Under the pieces are notes generated by a model, which had not been told where the DNA came from, searched no databases, and saw only the letters and a list, made by a program, of their open reading frames with translations. The translations under genes and the position numbers were made by a program. 64,000 bases of DNA from an uncultured Clostridium sp. (GTDB lineage: Bacteria; Bacillota; Clostridia; Lachnospirales; Lachnospiraceae), in assembly GCA_946553025.1 (NCBI GenBank), contig CAMNRM010000025.1, forward strand, positions 1 to 64,000, in the 5' to 3' direction. The stretch's first letter is position 1; each line of letters starts with the position of its first letter. Of this stretch, positions 43,713 to 52,761 are shown one piece after another.

Positions 43713-44918
43713 ATGAAGAAAAAAATAATAGGCAAATATATGATTATTTTGGTAGTGGCTGTATTAATTGTATTAGTACTTGGAATTATAAATGAAAAAA
43801 GAATCACCTCTGCAGATAATGACGACGAAAACATAATAAGTAGTGCTTCAGAAACTTTTTTTAATAATTCATATGAAAATGAAACAAATGAAAATAAAGT
43901 TACGCCGGTACTTTATCCAGTTAATATGAACTATAAAAAGATAGAGGTTAAAGATAAAAATATAAAAGAAAGAACATTGTTTCGCCCAGTTGGATTTAAT
44001 GAGAAGAATAGGTATTATCGTAAAATGGCAAATAAAGGCTTTCCTTATTATTTTAGTTCGGATGAAGTGTGGAAAGAAATTTATGTTTCGCCTGTAAACA
44101 CAATTGCTTATGAGATAACATATAAAGATAGTTTGATTATTTGTGAGTTTGGTTCTATTGATTCAATGAATTTTGCTATTCGACAGCTTGGTGAAAATAT
44201 AAACAATGTATTATTTGAAGATAAAAGCTGGGGATTTCCGGTTGTGCGTGTTGTTGAAGATTATTTAATTATCAGCTATGGAAAAGGTGATGATAATGAT
44301 GCCGATAGAGCAATACAATCATTAATCTTATATGATTTGACTGACAATACATATAAAACATTAGGAACTTATACTTATAAAAATAATCCTGATGGTACAG
44401 TGACAGGAGAAGTGCTTCATACAGCAGGCGGTTTTTGGGGCGGTTTTGTTTTTGAAATAATTCGTTTTATGGATGAAATTACAGATATTGATGAAACAGG
44501 GATAACCGAATTATATTATTACGATTTTGAAACGGAAGAAATAGAAAAATTGCCAATTAATCCTGAAAGAAAATTATTATATGCAGGAGGCGATAGGGAA
44601 TGCATAGTAACTTCGGATTATGCATCAGCAATGCCGTTGATGGATACAGGCACACTTTATCTTTTGAAAGACGGAAAGTATGAACGTATAGAGATTCCCG
44701 GTATTATGTCAGCTAATGATATATATCATGCTTATCGCATAACAAAAGATGTTGTTGCAGTTGCTACATTAAGTGAATTGATTTTTATTAATACAGAAGA
44801 TTATACCTATGAGTCAATAAAGAATATTGCCTTTGTCGGTGTGAATGGAAATATGGCAGGATATATTAATAGAAAAAATGAGAACTGTGAAATGGAACTG
44901 TGCATATTTGAAGATTAA
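43713..44918 (+). CDS. Membrane-anchored protein of unknown function, beta-propeller-like
   Basis: 401 residues from the ATG at 43713, which follows GGAGGAAAG. One N-terminal membrane anchor (MIILVVAVLIVLVLGIINEK), then a large extracellular region. The second half has repeated short strands of the type LILYDLTDNTYKTLGTYTY, ELYYYDFETEEIEKLPI, TLYLLKDGKYERIEIPG and LIFINTEDYTYESI, which looks like propeller blades. No catalytic motif is seen. It is low-GC like its neighbours in this accessory cluster. Confidence 0.6.
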   Translation: MKKKIIGKYMIILVVAVLIVLVLGIINEKRITSADNDDENIISSASETFFNNSYENETNENKVTPVLYPVNMNYKKIEVKDKNIKERTLFRPVGFNEKNRYYRKMANKGFPYYFSSDEVWKEIYVSPVNTIAYEITYKDSLIICEFGSIDSMNFAIRQLGENINNVLFEDKSWGFPVVRVVEDYLIISYGKGDDNDADRAIQSLILYDLTDNTYKTLGTYTYKNNPDGTVTGEVLHTAGGFWGGFVFEIIRFMDEITDIDETGITELYYYDFETEEIEKLPINPERKLLYAGGDRECIVTSDYASAMPLMDTGTLYLLKDGKYERIEIPGIMSANDIYHAYRITKDVVAVATLSELIFINTEDYTYESIKNIAFVGVNGNMAGYINRKNENCEMELCIFED

Positions 44919-45132
44919 ATATTTATTTATGTGGATTAAGGATAAGAATTCGTTTGCTTCTTCGGCAGTTTTGTAGTACAATACATGAGGGTGATGGATA
45001 GGCCATCATGTATTGCACTGTAAATAAAAATATTTTACGGGAAGAAAGGAATATTAATTCATATGGCTGTTTTTATGAAATTAAAGCGGAATTGTTTGGG
45101 TAAACAGGGTATATTAAAATTTTAGTTTTGTT
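44919..45132. other. Spacer with a short repeat and a hairpin
   Basis: GTGGATTAAGGATAAGAATT at 44931 repeats 40998 with one change. CAATACATGA (44979-44988) and TCATGTATTG (45006-45015) form a 10-bp stem. The remainder is AT-rich with no gene. Confidence 0.55.
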
Positions 45133-46281
45133 TTAGAACTTTTTCATCAACACTGTTTTCAAAAGCAATATATCCACCAAGAATAAAAACACTGTACTGA
45201 ATACCATAATAAATGTTGCAGGAAAATCCCAAGAATAAAGCAGGTAAGCAAAAAGGCAAAGAGCACTTATCCAAGCAGCTAGGCAGGTGCAAATTAATGC
45301 TTTTGTACCTGCTTTTTTTGCTGTGTATTTTTCCAGCAGGAAGGTTATGCTCTGGAGAATCAGAAGGATAACCAGATAAACGAACAGGGAAGCCAGGCTT
45401 AATTTCATCACAGAAAGATGCTGCTGGCTAACCGGGGCAAAATTGAGGATAAAGGAATTAAGCCCGGTTTCGTGGATAATCTCTTTTAATTCATTGAGGC
45501 GTTTTTGACTGTCTGCTTTAACGATATAATCCTGGTTGGTTATGTAGGCAGGAATTTGGGCAATGCTGACATTTTCATTTGTAATGATACTGACCAGAGG
45601 ATCGGTTAATGTGCATTTATACATTCCGTCTGCCTCCATATTGGGAATCTGATAAGACTGGCCATTGGAAATATAAATAATATTGGTTGGAATTTTTTCG
45701 TGTTTTTGTTTATGTGCATCATCTATACCCATTGTTTTTAAATCATCAATATAGTATTTGAGAAATGTATTATTTTCTTCATAATAGCTTTTTAATTTCT
45801 GTTCCTGCAAGCGATATTTTTCAGGAATAAGCAGATAGTTTTCGCTTTTATTTCCCTGTATTGTAACAGGATTTCCATCGATATCATAAATGGGATAATT
45901 TGCTAAATATGCCTCGTTAATGGTGATGGCAAAGTTTTCGTCTTTTAGTTCTTCACGGGTAATAAAGCCCTCATCGCAGAGGCGAATTTGTGTATCTGCA
46001 TGGAGAAGAAGGCTTTGGGAATTATTTGTTTTGAGAAAAAATTGGACAAGTGCATGATTTAGTTTCTGCATATTTTCTCGGTCAAAATTAATGCTGGGGG
46101 AGATGGAGATAGCATAGTAGTCCGTTAAAGGAGAATAGAGCTTATGCTTCCACGCTTCCTGAATAAGTGTATGCGTGGTGGAAAAGAAGAAAAATGCCAT
46201 AAAAAGAGCAGTTGCAGCGGCAATTCCTTTAATCAAGATGAAAAAAAAGAAATAAATTATTTGTCTGAAATTACGTTTCAT
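45133..46281 (-). CDS. Bacteriocin-associated integral membrane protein paralogue
   Basis: 382 residues, clearly homologous along its length to the protein at 41175 (shared ENYLLIPEKYR, IPTNIIYISNGQSYQI, LTDPLVSIITNENVS, AQIPAYIT). It has the same N-terminal helix and extracellular domain, but continues through the second helix into two more (ALICTCLAAWISALCLFAYL and IMVFSTVFLFLVDILLLKTV). It is therefore nearer to full length, though still shorter than usual for the family. No bacteriocin gene lies directly upstream of this copy, so it may be a spare immunity gene. Confidence 0.68.
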   Translation of the reverse strand: MKRNFRQIIYFFFFILIKGIAAATALFMAFFFFSTTHTLIQEAWKHKLYSPLTDYYAISISPSINFDRENMQKLNHALVQFFLKTNNSQSLLLHADTQIRLCDEGFITREELKDENFAITINEAYLANYPIYDIDGNPVTIQGNKSENYLLIPEKYRLQEQKLKSYYEENNTFLKYYIDDLKTMGIDDAHKQKHEKIPTNIIYISNGQSYQIPNMEADGMYKCTLTDPLVSIITNENVSIAQIPAYITNQDYIVKADSQKRLNELKEIIHETGLNSFILNFAPVSQQHLSVMKLSLASLFVYLVILLILQSITFLLEKYTAKKAGTKALICTCLAAWISALCLFAYLLYSWDFPATFIMVFSTVFLFLVDILLLKTVLMKKF

Positions 46282-46493
46282 TTTGTTTGTACCTTATTTT
46301 TCCTTGCAGCTGTGTTTGAAAAACATGATTTATCGGTGAATGTAGATGAAATTGGAATGATTGTATCATTGAAATATAAAAAAGTCAATATAATGGATTT
46401 GAAATCATTTGATAAAAAAATATTTACTTGGTGATTCGCGTGTGATATAATAAGATTGGTTCATTTAATTGCAGAAATAAGGAGGATAAAAAG
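46282..46493. other. Spacer with a possible coding relic
   Basis: A plus-strand frame ending at 46434 reads VNVDEIGMIVSLKYKKVNIM and DLKSFDKKIFTW, with no plausible start of its own because it begins inside the opposite gene. It may be the tail of a lost gene. A TATAAT-like -10 near 46445 precedes the next gene. Confidence 0.3.
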
Positions 46494-46760
46494 GTGAAGA
46501 AACGTATTCCGGAAATTATCTATGGTATTTGCCTGGTTTTAAAAGTTTACAGCATAATTAATTTTTCAGAATTAAGAAACAGCATTGCCCCTGCATTCAG
46601 GGAAGTTTATGGAAGAAAATGGATTGCAGGTGAGGCGGCATTTGAAATAATGTCACTACTTGCCTTATGGCTTCTTTTAGGTAATGCGGCCTATTCAAAT
46701 AAAAAAAGAGGATTGATTATTTTAGGCTTTTTGCTTTTAAATATCATTTATTTATTTTAA
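46494..46760 (+). CDS. Small membrane protein, unknown function
   Basis: 88 residues, GTG start behind GGAGGATAAAAAG. Three hydrophobic stretches (IIYGICLVLKVYSIINF, FEIMSLLALWLLLGNAAY, GLIILGFLLLNIIYLF). It lies 85 bp ahead of a BlaI/M56 pair on the same strand and may be part of what that pair regulates. No family recognised. Confidence 0.6.
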   Translation: MKKRIPEIIYGICLVLKVYSIINFSELRNSIAPAFREVYGRKWIAGEAAFEIMSLLALWLLLGNAAYSNKKRGLIILGFLLLNIIYLF

Positions 46761-46845
46761 GTGTTTAGTCCGGGCGGCTGATCATCATTAAAGCTTTTGC
46801 TATAAAAATTATTTGTTAAAGCGGTAAAGAAAAGGAGAAGAAAAT

Positions 46846-47247
46846 ATGGGGAAAATTAAATTAAGCGGACGGGAACTGGATGTTATGAATGTGCTGTGGG
46901 AAAGTGATAAGGCGCTTACGGCAAAAGAAATTTCGGAGAGGGATTCGTCATTGAGTATTAATACTGTCCGTATGGTGGTTAAGGGATTGCTGAATAAAGA
47001 GTTTATTAAGGTTTCAGCTATTGTTTACAGCGGTACGGTTCTGACGCAGAGTTATGAGCCTGTTCTTAACGCGCAGGAGTATATGATTAATCAGATAACG
47101 CAGGCGGTCAAGGGAAATGTTTCTCATGTACAGGTCATGGCGGCATTATTGCGGCAGGATGAAAATGAGATAGAAACGATTGAACAGTTGGAAGTGATGT
47201 TAAAAAAGCGCAAGGAGGAAATTGCAAAGGATATGGGTAAACGATGA
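46846..47247 (+). CDS. blaI: BlaI/MecI-family repressor
   Basis: 133 residues. The winged helix reads LSGRELDVMNVLWESDKALT and INTVRMVVKGLLNKEFIKVS, the standard BlaI/PenI domain, and a C-terminal helical dimer region follows. These repressors are inactivated when the partner M56 membrane protease senses a signal. A GGAGAAG site precedes the ATG, and the stop overlaps the next gene by ATGA. Confidence 0.9.
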   Translation: MGKIKLSGRELDVMNVLWESDKALTAKEISERDSSLSINTVRMVVKGLLNKEFIKVSAIVYSGTVLTQSYEPVLNAQEYMINQITQAVKGNVSHVQVMAALLRQDENEIETIEQLEVMLKKRKEEIAKDMGKR

Positions 47248-48353
47248 GATTAACCGTTTTTTCCATGCTTATTTGTATATTATGTTCAGGCGCTGCCCTG
47301 CTTGGAATACTTGGGACAGTATACTGTAAAAAAAGAAGTTATGTTTATGCAAATGATTTTCTGATGGGGATTTTTTTTATTGCAGTAAGATGCCTGATTC
47401 CTTTTTCGTTTTTTTATACGCTGAATATTTACAGCTATACGACATTGCCATTTGAACATGGAACAGAAGGATTTTATTGGGGAAAACCAGAAATTCTCGT
47501 TTTTGTATGGAGGCTTTGCCTGTGGATTTGGATGGGGGGAACTGTGATAAAGGCATTTTATGTTGTCTATCAGCAGTGGAGATGGGAGGCTTTGCTTTCC
47601 CGGCTTCCCAACAGTAAACACATGCCTGTTTTAAGAAAAATATTGGCGGAGAAAAACTGTTTAAAATCTGTCCGTCTTATTGAATTTCCAGGGAATGTTA
47701 TTCCTTGTGTTGTGGGATTAAGAAAACCGAAAATCGTTATCCCGGGTAATCTGTCAGAAAAAGATTTACATTATATCCTGCTTCATGAACTGGAACATTA
47801 TCAGTCCGGTGATTTATATTTTATTGCATTATCTCAACTGCTTTGTGTTATTTACTGGTGGAATCCTCTGGTGTATTTGTTGAGAAATCTGCTGAAAAGA
47901 ATGATTGAATTTCGTGTGGACAGCACTGTTGCCGAACATTTAAGTGAAGAGCAAAAACTGGATTATTCGCAGAGCATTATTAATGTCTTAAAACAAAAAT
48001 TATCAGAAAAAGATGGGAAAAGCAATACGGCATTGGAATTGCGTTTTTGCAATACAGGTTTGGGCTTGAAGAAGCGTTTCGAGAATATATTTTATGGTGA
48101 GAAAAGGAAAAGCAATTATGCTGCGCTGGTGATTGCCTCGGTGTTGTTTTTTATGTCAACATGGGTTGTGATAGAACCTTCCTTTTCTGCTCAGGAGATG
48201 GAACGAAAATATTTGACGATTTTTCAGGAGTCATCCTGCATCTCTGAATTTGGAAAGTATAAATTATATGTGGGAAAAAGCCATTGGTTTACCCTTATCT
48301 GTAAAGAATTTGCAGAGGAATGGCTGGGTGGGGAAAAGTGTGAAGATGAATGA
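47244..48353 (+). CDS. BlaR1/MecR1-like M56 membrane metallopeptidase
   Basis: 369 residues. About four membrane helices surround a zinc-peptidase domain with HYILLHELEHYQSGDLYF (HExxH) and WWNPLVYLLRNLLKRMIEFR(V)D, in which Glu/Asp completes the site. A last helix (AALVIASVLFFMSTWVVI) is followed by only about 60 residues; the penicillin-binding sensor domain of BlaR1 is absent. So the signal is not a covalent beta-lactam contact. No beta-lactamase gene is near. It overlaps blaI and likely cleaves it or a helper. Confidence 0.88.
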   Translation: MRLTVFSMLICILCSGAALLGILGTVYCKKRSYVYANDFLMGIFFIAVRCLIPFSFFYTLNIYSYTTLPFEHGTEGFYWGKPEILVFVWRLCLWIWMGGTVIKAFYVVYQQWRWEALLSRLPNSKHMPVLRKILAEKNCLKSVRLIEFPGNVIPCVVGLRKPKIVIPGNLSEKDLHYILLHELEHYQSGDLYFIALSQLLCVIYWWNPLVYLLRNLLKRMIEFRVDSTVAEHLSEEQKLDYSQSIINVLKQKLSEKDGKSNTALELRFCNTGLGLKKRFENIFYGEKRKSNYAALVIASVLFFMSTWVVIEPSFSAQEMERKYLTIFQESSCISEFGKYKLYVGKSHWFTLICKEFAEEWLGGEKCEDE

Positions 48354-48390
48354 ACCGTCTGAATGTTAGTTTGGGCGGTTTTATTTTTTT
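48353..48390 (+). terminator. Terminator after the BlaI/M56 pair
   Basis: AACCGTC pairs with GGCGGTT (one wobble) around a loop, followed by a long T run. It starts within the stop codon of the M56 gene. Confidence 0.75.
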
Positions 48391-48640
48391 TAGCATTTTT
48401 GTGGTTGTGATGGGATATCTTTGCTGTTTTGGATGTTTCTGAAATATCTGTCGAAATCCTTAAGATCTTCTAAAATAACCCTGGAAATCCCATAAATTCA
48501 CTGGAATCATATGGCATTTCTGGCAGATGTGTGGTAGAATTGTCTGTATTAACGTTATTGTGATAGTTGCAGAATTTGTTGGAAAATTTTATTTCTTTTG
48601 TATAAGAAAATACCATAAGGCAAAAAACAGGGGATTTGAG

Positions 48641-50284
48641 ATGGCAGGGGATGTTAGGGAAGTTCGGCATAATGTGATTACGATTTCGTCCATTACCGCT
48701 TTTGCTGATGTTAAGGGCGGGATTCATGATTTTTGCAAGGATGTTTACTTTATCCGGGCGCTGGGTACGTGCAGCAGTCTGGCGGAGGATGTGCGGCGGC
48801 TGGAGGATGGGCTTTGGAGGAAGCCGAAGGGGAGCTTTGCGGCCTATAAACGGGTGCGGGAACTGCCCAAGATGCCTTTGCCCGATGAGGTGAATGCCTG
48901 TCTGGAAAGCTACCAGCAGTGGAAGGACAGCCGGGAAGTGAGGATGTTTACTCCGTCCATGAGAAACTCTGATGATGGCAGAGAACCGGGAATATCGGCT
49001 GGCGGGTTGGAGAGGGCAGATTTTTCTGCGCAGGAAGCACTGGCGCAGATGCTGGGGAACGCCTGCCGGAAAATAGCGACCTTATTTGCACAGAACACGC
49101 AGGCGAATGCTTCCCAGGAGAAGAATTTTATCGTAAAGCTGATTTACTGGCTGGACTGGCTGGGCGAGGGCTGGCTTTTTCGGTGGGACGGGAAGGAAGC
49201 CGTAAAGATTGTGGCGGAGAATGTGGTAAAAAAGCAGGAATATTTCTTTTATTATCTGCTTACCTTACTTGGGATGGATGTGCTTTTGCTGCAGAGCCGC
49301 CAGGATATTGCTGCGGATTTGGAAAGGCTGGGGTTGTCGGAAAAATTTGTCCTGGGTGCGTTTGGCGAGGCGGCATTGCCTGCATTTTCCGTAAAAACCG
49401 CATTATTTCCCGGGGAAAACCAAAATCGCGAAGGTGCTTCCCAATCTGCGTGTGCGGATTCTGTGCATATGGATTCTGCACATATGGATTCCGTGCAGGA
49501 GAGCGGCAGGGTAAGGGTAAAGCTTCCTGAACGTCCGGGGCGCAGAAGGGAGAGTTTTTCCGATGTGTTATCTTCGGAAGCTGTACCAAGCGGCAGGCGG
49601 GCGACGGTGGTTCTTCCGCCGCGGTCGGGGAGAAATCCTTCTTCTCCTTCTTCTCTTTCTTCCGCTTCTTCCCCGGGCAGCCAAAGCCGTATGCCGCACG
49701 GGACACGCCGGGAGATGTCGTTTGAAGAGCTGGCGCGGCTGGCTTCTTCGGTGGTGATGATTACGGTGCACAATCCTAATGGAGAGCCGGCGGGTTCGGG
49801 TTCGGGAATTATGGTGGGGCAGGGCGGCTACATCCTGACGAACCATCATGTGGCGGCGCACGGGTCATTTTACTCGGTTTCGATTGAGGGGGAGGATAAG
49901 CAGTACCGGACGGAAGATATTATTAAGTATAACTCGTTATATGATTTAGCGGTGATCCGCATTGACCGGAGATTGCATCCGCTTCCGGTGTTTAAGGGAA
50001 ATCCGCCGCTGGTGCGCGGGCAGAAGGTGGTGGCGATTGGAAGCCCGCTGGGGCTGTTTAATTCGGTATCGGACGGGATTATTTCCGGTTTTCGGACAAT
50101 CCGGGATGTGGATATGATTCAGTTTACCGCGCCGATTTCCCACGGAAGTTCAGGCGGTGCGGTGCTGAACATGTTTGGCGAGGTGATTGGCATCAGCACG
50201 GCGGGGATTGACGACGGGCAGAATATTAATCTGGCGATGGGCTATGAAGTGATCAATATGTTTATCCAGGGATTTACCTCATAG
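48641..50284 (+). CDS. Trypsin-like serine protease with a helical N-terminal domain, Ter-cluster associated
   Basis: 547 residues from the ATG at 48641. The first ~230 residues form an uncharacterised helical domain (FADVKGGIHDFCKDVYFIRA, SWALLOW-free of known motifs beyond a LAEDVRRLEDGLWRKPKG segment). A disordered Ser/Arg/Pro linker follows. The C-terminal ~190 residues are an HtrA-like protease: YILTNHHVAAHGSF (His), YDLAVIRIDR (Asp) and ISHGSSGGAVLNMFGEVIGI (Ser). No PDZ domain, no signal peptide, so it is probably cytoplasmic. It opens the TelA/TerD cluster, 38 bp ahead of the YceG gene. Confidence 0.82.
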   Translation: MAGDVREVRHNVITISSITAFADVKGGIHDFCKDVYFIRALGTCSSLAEDVRRLEDGLWRKPKGSFAAYKRVRELPKMPLPDEVNACLESYQQWKDSREVRMFTPSMRNSDDGREPGISAGGLERADFSAQEALAQMLGNACRKIATLFAQNTQANASQEKNFIVKLIYWLDWLGEGWLFRWDGKEAVKIVAENVVKKQEYFFYYLLTLLGMDVLLLQSRQDIAADLERLGLSEKFVLGAFGEAALPAFSVKTALFPGENQNREGASQSACADSVHMDSAHMDSVQESGRVRVKLPERPGRRRESFSDVLSSEAVPSGRRATVVLPPRSGRNPSSPSSLSSASSPGSQSRMPHGTRREMSFEELARLASSVVMITVHNPNGEPAGSGSGIMVGQGGYILTNHHVAAHGSFYSVSIEGEDKQYRTEDIIKYNSLYDLAVIRIDRRLHPLPVFKGNPPLVRGQKVVAIGSPLGLFNSVSDGIISGFRTIRDVDMIQFTAPISHGSSGGAVLNMFGEVIGISTAGIDDGQNINLAMGYEVINMFIQGFTS

Positions 50285-50322
50285 ATGGCATAGATTCATG
50301 CACAGCATGGAGGAAGGAATTC

Positions 50323-52644
50323 ATGTTTGAACGTGTTAAAATCCAGGAATGGAAGGAGTTTTTTCTTGACTATTCGGCGCGGAGGGAGAAGGGTGTGTAT
50401 TTTTACCGGATTACACGCTATCATCCTGCATATAAGCAGCTCATCCTGCGCTATTATGAGGAAGCGCGGCTGTCGGGCGTGGTGATTGAGGGCGGGATTC
50501 CTAACCCCGATGAACGTAATCTTGCCTATTACCGCGAGGTTATGGGGACGGATTTCCAGTTAAGTCCGGGCTTCCTGACCACGAGTTTAAAGCGGTGGCT
50601 TCCCCGGATGAAGGATGAACAGAGAACCCTGGTGGGGAATGCGGTGTATGATACCCTTTTTCGGCTGAAGCAGGCAGGGAAGAATGAAAATATCCTGAAA
50701 AATACGTATATTAAATTTATGTGCTGGCTGTATTACAAGTTTGAGCGCATTGTCAACCGGCTGGGGGAAAATCCCCTTCCGAAGATTTTATATGAAGGAA
50801 AGCTTGGAAAGTATGAATTGTATCTGCTTTCTGTGCTCTCTAAGGCGGGCTGTGATATTCTTCTGCTTCTGCCGGAAGGGGAGGAGGCTTACCAGCGGGC
50901 GGACGGCGGTGCAGGATATTCGGATCGGCTGGAGATGTCGGGGGAAAGCGAAGATTTCCCCGAGGATTTTTCACTTAAAGAGATAAAAAAGGAGATTGCT
51001 GCCCGGCAGAGGCTTGAGCGCTTATATGGCCCGCCTTCCCGGATTGTACAGGTGATTAATACATGGGCAGAGGAAAATCCTTTTCATGATGTAACGGTTC
51101 TTCCTTCGCAGCGCGGGCAGCAGGAATCCGGCGAAGCGGACGGGGATATTGCCGTTTGCACCTGTTTTTATCAGGTCAATGGCGTGGAGGACAAGCTTAC
51201 TTATTTAAAGGAACTTTACCAGCTTCAGCAGCAGATAAGGGAGGACGGCAGGAAGCTTTTGATTCTGGAAGGGAATATTTCCCCGCCCACGACGGAGGAG
51301 ATTCAGGGGATTTCGCGGGGGAATGTGAACACGGTGGAAGAGATTGCAGGGACGCTTGCGGCAAATATCCGGTGTCCGGGAAATAATGAACTGCAGCGGC
51401 ATATGATTAAGGTTTTTCTGGACTGGCTGTTAGCGCTGGCGAAGAATGACGGACTGCGGGAAAACCAGTTGATGAACCGGGGCGTAAGGATGTTATGTCT
51501 GCTGAAACGTTACCAGGCGTTTTGGTCGTTGGACGGCGGGACCTCCCCGGGAAAGCTTTGGGAAACACCATGTATGATTGTCTTAGAGAGCGGAAAGAAT
51601 GAGAACAGGAACAGAAATGAAGATAAAGAGGATTTTATCCGGCTGATGGCCCGCCTTCCGGTGGATGTGCTTTTGTTAAACCCCGAAAACCGCGAGGAAC
51701 TGGTGTTTCATGACCCGCTCATCCATTTGGTTTGCTTTGACCAGGCCATGCGGGTGGAGAAGTATCCGCAGGTGAGCACGGATCTTCGGCTGGGGACGGC
51801 GGCTTTTCATGCGGAGCAGGAGTTAGATTCCATACTCTACCAGGATTCCGGGCTGTACCGGGATCGGCAGTTTAGCAGGAGCGAAGTGATTACCCTGCAG
51901 ACCATGTATGAAGAGATTGCTATTCTATGGGATCAGGAATTAAAGTTTCGGCCGAATTTCGAGATTACCGAGGATGTGGTCAGCCTGCCGGTGATTTTTG
52001 CCAAGGTATCCGGGGTGAAGGACGGGGCGGTGTCGAAGTACTGGTCGGGGATTCGTTCGATGGTGACGGAAGATACGCTGGTGATCCGAAACGGGCCGTA
52101 CATCCTGCCTTCTGTGGGGGACAAGCTTCTGCCCTTTGTTACTTCCTGGCTTAAGGACGGGCATTTGCAGAGAAAGGAGATCCAGGCGCACCGGGAGTAT
52201 GCCTGGGGATTTCTGCGGGAGGAGCTTCAGGAATATCTTCTGGATCGGCTGCAGCTGCTTTTAGATCAGCGCCTTATCCGCAGGACCTTTGAAAACGGGA
52301 CAGAATATACCATTGTTTCGGTGATCCTGGCATTAAGTAAAGAGATTTTGCGCCTGGCGCAGCGGTTTGATTTTACGAAAAAGAATCCGAAGCTGATTTA
52401 TATTTCATCGACGGAAGCGGTGATTTCGCTGGAAGATTCGATTCTGGCGGCGTATCTGCATCTCGTTGGCTTTGACGTTCTGTTTTTTGTCCCCACCGGC
52501 TACCAGACCGTGGAGCGGCATTTCCGGGAGGATTTATTAGAGGAGCACCAGGCCGGAGAATATCTGTATGATTTGCGCGTGCCTGATCTGGGCGGGGTGG
52601 CCATAAAGCAGAAAAAATCCTGGCTTGACCGGATATTTGGATAG
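50323..52644 (+). CDS. yceG: YceG-like putative component of the toxic-anion/tellurite response
   Basis: 773 residues. The whole length resembles the Bacillus YceG family: N-terminal YFYRITRYHPAYKQLILRYY, VEDKLTYLKELYQLQQQIRE, a central NTVEEIAGTLAANIRCPGNN, LPVDVLLLNPENREELVFHD, and a C-terminal TKKNPKLIYISSTEAVISLE to LHLVGFDVLFFVPTGYQTVE. It is always found next to TelA and TerD genes, but its activity is unknown. GAGGAAGG precedes the ATG. TelA follows after about 115 bp. Confidence 0.85.
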   Translation: MFERVKIQEWKEFFLDYSARREKGVYFYRITRYHPAYKQLILRYYEEARLSGVVIEGGIPNPDERNLAYYREVMGTDFQLSPGFLTTSLKRWLPRMKDEQRTLVGNAVYDTLFRLKQAGKNENILKNTYIKFMCWLYYKFERIVNRLGENPLPKILYEGKLGKYELYLLSVLSKAGCDILLLLPEGEEAYQRADGGAGYSDRLEMSGESEDFPEDFSLKEIKKEIAARQRLERLYGPPSRIVQVINTWAEENPFHDVTVLPSQRGQQESGEADGDIAVCTCFYQVNGVEDKLTYLKELYQLQQQIREDGRKLLILEGNISPPTTEEIQGISRGNVNTVEEIAGTLAANIRCPGNNELQRHMIKVFLDWLLALAKNDGLRENQLMNRGVRMLCLLKRYQAFWSLDGGTSPGKLWETPCMIVLESGKNENRNRNEDKEDFIRLMARLPVDVLLLNPENREELVFHDPLIHLVCFDQAMRVEKYPQVSTDLRLGTAAFHAEQELDSILYQDSGLYRDRQFSRSEVITLQTMYEEIAILWDQELKFRPNFEITEDVVSLPVIFAKVSGVKDGAVSKYWSGIRSMVTEDTLVIRNGPYILPSVGDKLLPFVTSWLKDGHLQRKEIQAHREYAWGFLREELQEYLLDRLQLLLDQRLIRRTFENGTEYTIVSVILALSKEILRLAQRFDFTKKNPKLIYISSTEAVISLEDSILAAYLHLVGFDVLFFVPTGYQTVERHFREDLLEEHQAGEYLYDLRVPDLGGVAIKQKKSWLDRIFG

Positions 52645-52761
52645 CTAGGCGGGCGGATTTTCTTTGGCAGGGAATAAGAAAGCAGGCAGATGCGGATATT
52701 TGGAATAATTTTTGTACAGGTAAGACAATATTCATAAAAGGATAAGGATAAGGAGGGTATG

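Noticed and set aside
49252-49773. Long minus-strand frames opposite the protease gene
   Set aside because: Ser/Arg/Pro-rich complements of the low-complexity linker; no independent support.
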